From positions 1-8,390 of the forward strand of contig DAOWNN010000078.1 in NCBI GenBank assembly GCA_030642585.1: a stretch of 8,390 bases of DNA. The letters run 5' to 3'. The notes beneath the pieces are model-generated. The model did not search any database. It worked only from the letters and a program-made list of their open reading frames with translations, and was not told the origin of the DNA. This document shows, piece by piece, positions 1 to 5,321 of the stretch (positions are counted from its first letter, which is position 1; every line of letters starts with the position of its first letter). A program made the position numbers and the translations under genes. This DNA comes from Bacteroidota bacterium (GTDB lineage Bacteria; Bacteroidota; Bacteroidia; Bacteroidales; VadinHA17).

Positions 1-69
1 GTCATTCTGAACTTACTCACGACCGCAGGGAGTAATCCTGCCTGCCGGCAGGCTGGAGTTCAGGATGAC
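1..69. repeat. Intergenic inverted repeat with an inner palindrome
   Basis: The first 12 bases (gtcattctgaac) pair with bases 58-69 (gttcaggatgac) with one G:T/mismatch position. A perfect 14-base palindrome, gcctgccggcaggc, sits inside at 40-53. As single-stranded nucleic acid this would fold into a branched or long hairpin. It is GC-rich compared with its surroundings. From memory, similar 'gtcattctgaac...' palindromes are scattered through intergenic regions of many Bacteroidota genomes, but I cannot count copies here. It is cut by the left edge, so its real extent is unknown. It could be a REP-like or MITE-like element rather than a terminator. Confidence 0.6.
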
Positions 70-87
70 GATACACCTTATATTAAC

Positions 88-102
88 TTTTGAGACAGCC
101 CC
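88..102 (-). mobile_element. Solitary insertion-sequence/MITE-like terminus (remnant)
   Basis: Read on the minus strand this 15-base stretch is ggggctgtctcaaaa. It resembles the outer terminal inverted repeat I associate with IS1182/IS5-type elements and their MITEs in Bacteroidota. No second copy and no transposase gene lies in the window. If it is a real end, the element would run leftward through the palindrome at 1-69 and out of the window. The assignment is by motif resemblance only. It could equally be a chance match or a decayed end. Confidence 0.35.
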
Positions 103-183
103 ATAGTCATGCAAAAAGATTTTTTCATACAGCTTCTTAATAAAACTATATTTACCGGACGATAGTGAATATTGATGTATAGC

Positions 184-714
184 TTATTCAAAAAAACTAA
201 AATGAACACTTCCATAAATCCTGTGTTTCAAAAAATGTTCATGGTTTGAAAAATCATAAGCCCTGGAATGTTCCAGAATTAACCATCCTTTTGCTTTAAG
301 AAGTTTATGGCTGAAGATCATGTCCGGAATGGTTTCCCCTTCTTTTAAATCATATGGAGGGTCAGCAAATATCAGATCAAACTGTGTTTTAATTTTTGGT
401 AAGATCCTGAAAACATCTTTGTTAAAAGCCTGAACCTGCTCTAATTTCAAATCTTTAATGGTATTAAGAATATACCTGAAATGATTACGATTTAATTCAT
501 AAAGATGAACTAGCCTGCAGCCCCTGGAGGCAAACTCATAACTTATACAACCGGTGCCTGAAAAAAGGTCAAGCACGTTTAAATCCCCGATGTTGAAGTT
601 ATTTTCAAGAATATTAAACAATCCTTCCCGGGCAAAATCAGTAGTTGGTCGTGCATTGAAACTTTTTGGCGGAGTAATGACTTTACCCTTATATTTTCCG
701 CTGATTATACGCAA
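184..714 (-). CDS. rsmD: 16S rRNA (guanine(966)-N2)-methyltransferase RsmD
   Basis: This cytoplasmic SAM-dependent methyltransferase modifies the N2 of G966 in 16S rRNA during small-subunit assembly. The 176-residue product has the family layout. It starts with MRIISGKYKG, then has RPTTDFARE (22-30), which fits the substrate-binding N-terminal region. The SAM-binding motif DLFSGTG is at 49-55, the catalytic NPPY-type motif appears as DPPY at 118-121, and the C-terminus is the typical YGxxxxSFFE. The length matches the family (about 180-200). The start codon is TTG (712-714): no in-frame ATG exists between it and the in-frame stop at 739-741, and the product starts exactly where RsmD proteins start. 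The gene overlaps the end of the DUF3822 gene by 10 bases, which suggests translational coupling. It is the last gene of its operon, and I see no clear terminator after it. Confidence 0.95.
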   Translation of the reverse strand: MRIISGKYKGKVITPPKSFNARPTTDFAREGLFNILENNFNIGDLNVLDLFSGTGCISYEFASRGCRLVHLYELNRNHFRYILNTIKDLKLEQVQAFNKDVFRILPKIKTQFDLIFADPPYDLKEGETIPDMIFSHKLLKAKGWLILEHSRAYDFSNHEHFLKHRIYGSVHFSFFE

Positions 715-1553
715 GGATAAAGATTTAACAGATTCAGATTACTGTGTCGTGGCAAGCTGTCGAATGTATAACTGTAATTAAAGTGTGTGTCTGGTTTTCT
801 GAAATCCGGCTTTCGAATATACCTTTTCAGATTCTCATAAAGGCTCGATTGCCGTGTGATCTTCCCTGATAGATATAGACTTGCTTGATCAGGTGGAAGC
901 TTCATCTGGTTGAAAACATTCAGGATAAAATATAGCAAATCATTTACATTCTTATAGGGAAAGCAATTGTAAAACTTGAAGTTTTTCGACTCAACCACCG
1001 CCATTTCGAATAAGGACCCGAATAAATTTACAAATACCTGAGGCTTGTTTTCACCATTTTTTTGATTCAACATCAGTTGATTGATGAAAGGAACAGACTG
1101 ATGAAAAAATGAAATGTTTGGAAATTGTTTTTGAAAAACACTTACAAGTTTTAGCGGGATTGGGTAAATAGTCCATGCATCTACTCTGGGGATTTTATTG
1201 AAATGGACCTCTTCATGATCACCTATATGTAAATTTATGTCAGAGAAATCCCTGACGCTTTCTTTTTTGAACAGAGGGTCTGGTACAAGAGTTGATTTTT
1301 CTCCAATGTATATCAATCCAACACTTTTGTACTGCTGCATCAAAAATTCATCCTTCCGGATAATAGATTCATACCAGTCAAAATCTGCCGCATGTTTTTC
1401 AGTTAGCCTATAGCTTTTCAGAGCAATGTATTTACTTCTTACGGTATCCAGAATAGAAAAAATGAGTCCATCCAGGTCTGCCTGAATGGACAAATGATAG
1501 GATGGTGTAGAATTAATATCTAAGGTTTCATCCAGAAATTCGAATTCAACCAT
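705..1553 (-). CDS. DUF3822 family protein
   Basis: The 282-residue product matches what I know of the Bacteroidota DUF3822 family. Its opening FLDETLDINSTPSYHLSIQ... and the segment LDGLIFSILDTVRSKYIALK are typical. The family is usually found directly before rsmD, as here. It has no signal peptide or membrane helix, so it is probably cytoplasmic; its biochemical role is unknown to me. The chosen start is the ATG at 1551-1553, 10 bases after the stop of the upstream gene and a few residues before the conserved N-terminus. Other starts are an ATG at 1583 and a TTG at 1601. These would overlap the upstream gene and add 10 or 16 unconserved-looking residues. The 3' end overlaps rsmD by 10 bases, so the two are likely co-translated. 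The tight coupling hints at a role around ribosome assembly, but that is inference. Confidence 0.85.
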   Translation of the reverse strand: MVEFEFLDETLDINSTPSYHLSIQADLDGLIFSILDTVRSKYIALKSYRLTEKHAADFDWYESIIRKDEFLMQQYKSVGLIYIGEKSTLVPDPLFKKESVRDFSDINLHIGDHEEVHFNKIPRVDAWTIYPIPLKLVSVFQKQFPNISFFHQSVPFINQLMLNQKNGENKPQVFVNLFGSLFEMAVVESKNFKFYNCFPYKNVNDLLYFILNVFNQMKLPPDQASLYLSGKITRQSSLYENLKRYIRKPDFRKPDTHFNYSYTFDSLPRHSNLNLLNLYPCV

Positions 1554-1563
1554 GTGTGGAATT

Positions 1564-2193
1564 TTATTCCCAGTTACCGGCATTGTTTGTTGATGTCTCA
1601 AGAGACCCTACCTTTAGACCCATAAACCCAACAATTTTATCTCTTTTGGCATTGTAGTTTATGATCAATTGCTTATTCAAGCCATGTAACAGAATCATGT
1701 TCAAGACACTGGCTTCAAATACCTTTACCTTTACTTTTGAAACGGTAACCAGATCAGCAGCACCCATAAAGAATTGGTTTGTATCGCAGAATGGTACAAA
1801 ACGCAGTGAATCGATAGGATAACCGCGTACAAACAAGGAATCCAGAATTTGAACATAGGTTGTATCACGCGTTATGATTCCCATTTCCAGAGCTTTCTTT
1901 TCATCAACTCCCAGGTCCCACAAGCTATCAGAAATACTACCAATGGCTTTTACAAAAGGAAAAGAATCGAACTTTACAAAATTGATCAGGGTGTCAAAAC
2001 TTCCTGTGTATTCACCATATTTTGCCCTGTAAGCAATTTGGGAAGTACGAATGTCTTTCAATCTATTAATTGTGGCAGTTTCTCTTTTCTTTACCTCCCT
2101 GTTGAACCGGATGGGCTCATTAATACTTTCAAAAAGTAAATACGCAACAATCAAAATAGCTACGGCCAAAATACTTCGAATTGCAGTTCTCAT
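1564..2193 (-). CDS. Membrane-anchored hypothetical protein, first gene of the DUF3822-rsmD operon
   Basis: I do not recognise a named family. The 209-residue product has a single hydrophobic segment at about residues 5-24 (AILIVAYLLFESI core) after a short start with two arginines, so it is probably an inner-membrane anchor with the rest in the periplasm. A basic, helical stretch follows (REVKKRETATINRLKDIRTSQ, 32-52 region), then AYRAKYGEYTGSFDTLINFV. That arrangement of N-terminal helix, 'IRTSQIAYRAKYGEY' and short globular domain resembles pseudopilins and related single-pass proteins. However, there is no prepilin peptidase site before the helix. Cysteine is almost absent (one, in PFCDTN). 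The gene begins the operon, reads away from the helicase gene, and ends 10 bases before the DUF3822 start. The close linkage suggests shared expression with DUF3822 and rsmD; function is unknown. Confidence 0.8.
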   Translation of the reverse strand: MRTAIRSILAVAILIVAYLLFESINEPIRFNREVKKRETATINRLKDIRTSQIAYRAKYGEYTGSFDTLINFVKFDSFPFVKAIGSISDSLWDLGVDEKKALEMGIITRDTTYVQILDSLFVRGYPIDSLRFVPFCDTNQFFMGAADLVTVSKVKVKVFEASVLNMILLHGLNKQLIINYNAKRDKIVGFMGLKVGSLETSTNNAGNWE

Positions 2194-2221
2194 TTCTGTT
2201 TTATTGGTTTATGAATGTGTG

Positions 2222-2229
2222 CAAAAATA
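2222..2229 (-). promoter_or_regulatory. Candidate Bacteroidota -7 promoter element
   Basis: Read on the minus strand this is TATTTTTG, an exact match to the Bacteroidota -7 consensus TAnnTTTG. It lies about 29 bases upstream of the ATG at 2193, giving a short leader. The matching -33 element is weak: the best candidate is TTTC at 2252-2255, with 22 bases between, where TTTG and about 19-21 are expected. In a region this AT-rich a chance match is quite possible. Confidence 0.35.
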
Positions 2230-2245
2230 TAATAAATAATGATAC

Positions 2246-2266
2246 ATTCATGAAAGGAACATGAAT
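2246..2266. repeat. Inverted repeat in the divergent promoter region
   Basis: attcatg (2246-2252) and catgaat (2260-2266) are perfect 7-base arms around a 7-base spacer. The repeat overlaps the place where the -33 element of the leftward promoter should be. It could therefore be an operator, but this is inference from position only. Confidence 0.35.
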
Positions 2267-2361
2267 TTTTTTAAGCAGGGAAATACAATTACACATAAAA
2301 TAAATATGATTTATGGGAATTTCCAAATTAATATGTATGTTTTTCAAAACGCATGAATTTA

Positions 2362-2378
2362 CTGAATTATTAATTCAG
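2362..2378. repeat. Near-perfect palindrome upstream of the helicase gene
   Basis: ctgaatta and taattcag are perfect 8-base arms separated by one base, centred about 116 bases before the helicase ATG. The size and symmetry fit a dimeric regulator site. The region is so AT-rich that chance is a real alternative. Confidence 0.35.
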
Positions 2379-2451
2379 ATGGCAAATTAATCTTAATTTA
2401 GGGAAAGAATTTTCTCTGGCAGCTTATTTCAAGACTTAGAGATTATCCGGG

Positions 2452-2467
2452 GAATAATATATTATTC
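2452..2467. repeat. 16-base perfect palindrome just before the helicase start
   Basis: gaataatatattattc is identical to its reverse complement and ends 18 bases before the helicase ATG. It would lie in the leader or over the translation-initiation region. An operator or a leader hairpin is possible, but AT-only palindromes like this are expected occasionally by chance. Confidence 0.35.
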
Positions 2468-2485
2468 AGGTGCAAATTATTTACC

Positions 2486-3916
2486 ATGCTGAAAGATCAT
2501 ATACAAGCAAAACTGATTGAGTTTCTTGACCATGATCCTACCCCGGGACAGGTCTTGTTTAATTCAAAATTTCCAGATTTCCTTCTTCAGGAGAATCAGG
2601 ATGAAGTATTAGTTTTGAAAGGCTATGCCGGAACCGGGAAGACCACTTCTATTAAAGCCATGGTGAAAACTTTGGCGGATCTTAAAATCCGGTCTGTATT
2701 GATGGCTCCCACAGGAAGAGCAGCAAAAGTTATGACAGCAATAACAGGAAGTCCTGCCTACACTATTCATAAAAAAATATACAGGCAACAATCAAGCAAA
2801 GATGGATTTGGAGTGTTTAGGCTTGATCGAAACCTCTACAAGAATACCTTTTTTATCGTAGATGAAGCCTCAATGATTTCTAATGAAGCAGGGAATATAT
2901 CAATTTTTGGTTCAGGGAGGCTTCTTGACGATCTCCTGGAGTATGTTTATTCCGGGAAAAACTGCAAGCTCATTCTGGTAGGAGATACAGCACAATTGCC
3001 ACCTGTGGGTAAAGATCTGAGTCCGGCCCTGAATTTAATGGAAATAAAAGCTCATGGATTTGTTGCACATGAGTATTTTTTCAATGAAGTAGTACGGCAG
3101 TCTTCCGAATCAGGGATTTTGTTTAATGCTACATTATTGAGGGAAAAATTAAGGGAAAAACAATTTGGACAGTTGGTGTTTAGCATGAAGGGATTTGATG
3201 ATATTCAATATATTCCCGGATCTATGTTTCTGGATGAATTAAGTAATTGTTACGATTCATCCGGAACTGAGGAGACTATGGTTGTAGTGCGCTCAAATAA
3301 ACAGGCAAACTTGTACAATGCAGGCATCAGGAGTCAGATATTATGGAAAGAGGAAAGGATCTCAAATGGGGATTTACTGATGGTTGTAAAGAATAATTAT
3401 TTCTATTCAGATGAAAATGAACAGTTTGATTTTATTGCCAATGGAGATATTGTCGAGATTTTGAAAATATATGGATATGAGGAGAGGTATGGATATCGAT
3501 TTGCCGATGTCAAAATGCGGTTTGTGGATTATCATGAGATGGAATTAGATGTGAAACTATTGCTGGATACGCTGGATCTGGAGTCTGCCTCCTTGCCAGC
3601 CGAATCTCTTAAGGATTTATTTTTTTCTGTTGCTGAAGATTATTCGGATATTAAAACAAAGAAGAAGCGATATGAAGAGGTAAGAAACGATTCATTCTTT
3701 AATGCCCTGCAGGTTAAATTTGCCTACGCTATAACATGCCATAAGGCCCAGGGAGGACAATGGAAAAATGTGTTTATTGATCATGGCTATTTTGTGGATG
3801 ATATGTATAACAGGGAATACCTTAGATGGTTGTATACTGCATTCACAAGAGCAAAAGATAAGTTATACCTGGTGAATTTCAATAAGTCGTTTTTCAGGGA
3901 AGAAGATATGGATTAG
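2486..3916 (+). CDS. RecD/Dda-like superfamily 1 ATP-dependent DNA helicase
   Basis: This is a cytoplasmic ATP-driven 5'-3' DNA helicase of the RecD2/Dda (SF1B) type, expected to act in recombination, repair or replication-fork processing. The motifs occur in order in the 476-residue product. Walker A GYAGTGKT is at 46-53, motif Ia APTGRAAKV at 74-82, and Walker B IVDEASM at 124-130. Motif III VGDTAQLPPVG is at 165-175, and motif IV-like VVRQSSESG, with Arg204 and Gln205, at 202-210. The UvrD_C_2-type end carries TCHKAQG at 417-423 and YTAFTRAKDKLYLV at 450-463. All catalytic motifs are intact, and the protein is far shorter than RecD or RecD2 because it lacks their N-terminal extensions. It starts with ATG at 2486 without a Shine-Dalgarno sequence. 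It is transcribed divergently from the rsmD operon and has no recB/recC partners nearby. It is a stand-alone housekeeping-type helicase, not RecD of RecBCD. Confidence 0.9.
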   Translation: MLKDHIQAKLIEFLDHDPTPGQVLFNSKFPDFLLQENQDEVLVLKGYAGTGKTTSIKAMVKTLADLKIRSVLMAPTGRAAKVMTAITGSPAYTIHKKIYRQQSSKDGFGVFRLDRNLYKNTFFIVDEASMISNEAGNISIFGSGRLLDDLLEYVYSGKNCKLILVGDTAQLPPVGKDLSPALNLMEIKAHGFVAHEYFFNEVVRQSSESGILFNATLLREKLREKQFGQLVFSMKGFDDIQYIPGSMFLDELSNCYDSSGTEETMVVVRSNKQANLYNAGIRSQILWKEERISNGDLLMVVKNNYFYSDENEQFDFIANGDIVEILKIYGYEERYGYRFADVKMRFVDYHEMELDVKLLLDTLDLESASLPAESLKDLFFSVAEDYSDIKTKKKRYEEVRNDSFFNALQVKFAYAITCHKAQGGQWKNVFIDHGYFVDDMYNREYLRWLYTAFTRAKDKLYLVNFNKSFFREEDMD

Positions 3917-3924
3917 GAAGAATG

Positions 3925-4158
3925 TCAGATGGCACAGAGTGAAAAGGCGAGGGGAGCTCGTTTGCTTATGCGCTGTGCAATATATGATAGTGCCAGTGCC
4001 AGGGTGTCGCTTAAATTATGGGTGGCATCTGATATCAGGGCCAGGCTGTTTGAAAAGATCCCACCAATGAATTCAACTACTGTTATCAGAAGGTTTAACA
4101 GAACACTGATCAGCAGGTTTTTCTCATTCACGTCTTTGTTATGATGATGATGACCCAT
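3925..4158 (-). pseudogene. Truncated cation diffusion facilitator (CzcD/ZitB-like) metal exporter
   Basis: CDF proteins are inner-membrane Zn/Co/Cd-proton antiporters of about 300 residues with six membrane helices. Only the first 77 codons remain here. The start is normal, with a His-rich N-terminus (MGHHHHNKD). Helix 1 is at about 14-33 and helix 2 at about 38-62, with the signature SLALISDATHNLSD carrying the metal-site residues Asp44, His47 and Asp51. Homology stops after SKRAP (residue 69), where family members continue with a (T)FGYxRxE-type segment. Eight unrelated residues follow, then TGA. None of the three frames beyond shows the missing part, and the helicase gene begins 8 bases away. 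Helices 3-6, the second HxxxD site and the cytoplasmic domain are absent, so the product cannot transport by the known mechanism. A deletion is more likely than a simple frameshift; an assembly join is the other option. Confidence 0.8.
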
Positions 4159-4164
4159 AATAGT

Positions 4165-4180
4165 TGTGAATTATTTCACA
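4165..4180. promoter_or_regulatory. Perfect TGTGA-N6-TCACA palindrome before the CDF start
   Basis: tgtgaattatttcaca has perfect 6-base arms (tgtgaa/ttcaca) around four bases. It matches the classic Crp-type half-site arrangement TGTGA-N6-TCACA. It lies between the yjbQ stop and the CDF ATG, ending 6 bases upstream of that ATG. It may be an operator of a Crp/Fnr-family regulator or a small hairpin. At this position it would block or mask initiation rather than activate. No regulator gene is in the window. Confidence 0.35.
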
Positions 4181-4196
4181 CTTAGCCTTCTTCTAT

Positions 4197-4613
4197 TCAT
4201 TCTCCAATAATCTTCACAAGAACTCTCTTACGCCTGTTACCATCAAATTCCCCATAAAAAATCTGTTCCCAGGGACCAAAATCGAGTTTTCCTTCAGTAA
4301 TAGCAACTACCACTTCTCTCCCCATTATTTGTCTTTTCATGTGTGCATCAGCATTATCTTCAAAGCCATTGTGGCGATACTGTGAATGAGGTTTTTCCGG
4401 GGCCAGTTTTTCAAGCCATACTTCATAATCGTGGTGCAAACCCGACTCATCGTCATTGATAAATACGCTAGCCGTAATATGCATCGCGTTACATAACAAA
4501 AGGCCCTCCCTGATACCACTTTCCTGCAAACATACATTTACATCCGGAGTAATATTAACAAGCTCCCGCCTGCTACGTGTTTCAAACCATAATTCTTTTT
4601 TATAAGATTTCAT
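4197..4613 (-). CDS. yjbQ: YjbQ / UPF0047 family protein (secondary thiamine-phosphate synthase-like)
   Basis: The 138-residue product is a full-length member of the UPF0047/YjbQ family, the same length as E. coli YjbQ. Visible family features are HITASVFIND (His45 to Asp54), the pair RHNGFEDNADAHMKRQIMG (80-98) with His81, Asp86 and His91, and then VVVAITEGKLDFGPWEQIFYGEFD. The last block carries Trp115, Gln117 and Glu122, and RRKR follows at 127-130. The conserved histidines and acidic residues form the presumed metal/active site of the trimeric fold. Members are often labelled 'secondary thiamine-phosphate synthase' because of weak activity shown in bacteria, but the true physiological role is unsettled. 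It is a soluble cytoplasmic protein. It lies 67 bases after the lipoprotein gene and 38 before the CDF fragment. No thiamine gene is nearby, so context neither supports nor excludes that activity. Confidence 0.9.
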   Translation of the reverse strand: MKSYKKELWFETRSRRELVNITPDVNVCLQESGIREGLLLCNAMHITASVFINDDESGLHHDYEVWLEKLAPEKPHSQYRHNGFEDNADAHMKRQIMGREVVVAITEGKLDFGPWEQIFYGEFDGNRRKRVLVKIIGE

Positions 4614-4647
4614 TTGATATTAATTTACTTTTCACGTCATAACTTCA

Positions 4648-4671
4648 GCCTTCGCCTTCGCCTGCGCCTTC
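4648..4671. repeat. Short tandem hexamer repeat (gccttc)x4
   Basis: Four adjacent 6-base units (gccttc, gccttc, gcctgc, gccttc) lie in the 67-base gap between the lipoprotein stop and the yjbQ start. The GC content is well above that of the neighbouring DNA. It is non-coding as far as I can see. Similar 'gaaggc' runs occur in gaps of other Bacteroidota genomes from memory. It may be a slippage-prone microsatellite. Confidence 0.6.
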
Positions 4672-4680
4672 TTATTCTAA

Positions 4681-5130
4681 CTACTCTCTTACAAAAATGT
4701 GATAATTACAGTTAATGCAGGTATCATCGAGCTTTAATGTGTCTGTACCAATCAATTCCACCCATTTCGAGCTGGTAGGAATTGCATATAAGGGTACGAA
4801 ATCAATATTCAATTTATATGCTGTTTGTTCCCTGATTTCTATAATTCCTTTTATCAGGATTGTATCATTCCTTAATTTCTTGAAATTACCGATCTTATAA
4901 ATGAGTAATTTATCAAAATCTGCCTGGAAGTCACCATTGATGCCTCCACCTGATTCAATTAACCGCCATTCTCCATAAAGTCCCATATACTCTTTGTCAA
5001 AGATTTCATTTTTGTAGTAATCATTATCCCGAAAATCTTTGGTACAGCTAGTACCCAGGAAAATTAGAAAACAACCGAGGATTAAATAGGAAATTGGAAT
5101 GAGCTTTTTATAGGGGAGCTTGAGTTTCAT
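4681..5130 (-). CDS. Small lipoprotein, possibly lipocalin-like
   Basis: No named family is recognised with confidence. The 149-residue product starts with a basic segment (MKLKLPYKK), followed by a hydrophobic stretch (11-27) and a lipobox-like LGTSC with the probable lipidated Cys29. An alternative Cys20 (LILGC) leaves too short a hydrophobic core. The mature part would sit in the periplasm or on the outer membrane. It begins with TKDFRDND and then contains GEWRLIESGGGINGD, a pattern seen at the start of Bacteroidota lipocalin-like domains. Alternating hydrophobic strands follow, ending TLKLDD-CINC-NYHIFVRE, which has the look of the final barrel strand. The CINC pair (Cys138, Cys141) could form a disulphide. 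The gene is 191 bases downstream of the mutase gene and 67 upstream of yjbQ, so it may have its own promoter. Confidence 0.75.
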   Translation of the reverse strand: MKLKLPYKKLIPISYLILGCFLIFLGTSCTKDFRDNDYYKNEIFDKEYMGLYGEWRLIESGGGINGDFQADFDKLLIYKIGNFKKLRNDTILIKGIIEIREQTAYKLNIDFVPLYAIPTSSKWVELIGTDTLKLDDTCINCNYHIFVRE

Positions 5131-5206
5131 AATTTTACAACTAATTAAGATCCTGTCTTATTGTGTTTAGTAAATTAAAATTACTAATTATTTAATATAC
5201 TGCCTC

Positions 5207-5221
5207 AAAGACGAAGTCTTT
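5207..5221. terminator. Small hairpin downstream of the mutase gene (weak terminator candidate)
   Basis: aaagac and gtcttt are perfect 6-base arms around a 3-base loop, in the 191-base gap after the phosphohexomutase gene. On the minus strand the stem is followed by GAGGCAG and not by a run of T, so it is a poor intrinsic terminator. To its right, gcctgccccgt (5232-5242) and actggggtggc (5259-5269) are imperfectly complementary and may add a second stem. Confidence 0.25.
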
Positions 5222-5284
5222 ATTTCACTGGGCCTGCCCCGTAAGGAAAAATGATTGTACTGGGGTGGCAAAAAACAGGAGTAA

Positions 5285-5308
5285 CCACAAAGACTCTTAG
5301 ACACAAAG
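5285..5308. repeat. Direct repeat of (c/a)cacaaag
   Basis: ccacaaag (5285-5292) and acacaaag (5301-5308) recur 16 bases apart just after the mutase stop. This is the 'accacaaag...acacaaag' intergenic pattern that I recall from many Bacteroidota genomes. The function is unknown and no gene is involved. Confidence 0.45.
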
Positions 5309-5321
5309 AACACACATTGTA

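Noticed and set aside
111..183. Possible small RNA or gene downstream of rsmD
   Set aside because: I see no open frame, no tRNA-like fold and no clear stem with a T-run in this stretch.
554..781. Plus-strand open frame of 75 codons opposite rsmD
   Set aside because: It lies antisense to a clearly conserved gene, has no recognisable domain, and its composition is that of a reverse-complement shadow.
705..1601. TTG at 1601 as the DUF3822 start
   Set aside because: It would overlap the upstream gene by 38 bases and add residues not expected in the family. ATG at 1553 fits the operon spacing better, though ATG at 1583 cannot be excluded.
2486..3916. Helicase as part of a defence or RecBCD system
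   Set aside because: No nuclease, recB/recC-like gene or other defence gene is adjacent. The neighbours are rsmD-operon genes and unrelated metabolic genes.
3929..4144. Plus-strand open frame of 71 codons directly after the helicase gene
   Set aside because: It is the antisense of the CDF fragment, whose minus-strand translation has unmistakable CDF motifs. The plus-strand product resembles nothing.
4141..4156. Run of histidine codons at the CDF N-terminus as a cloning tag artefact
   Set aside because: His-rich N-termini are natural in CDF transporters, and the run (four His) is embedded in a genuine family start with native flanking sequence.
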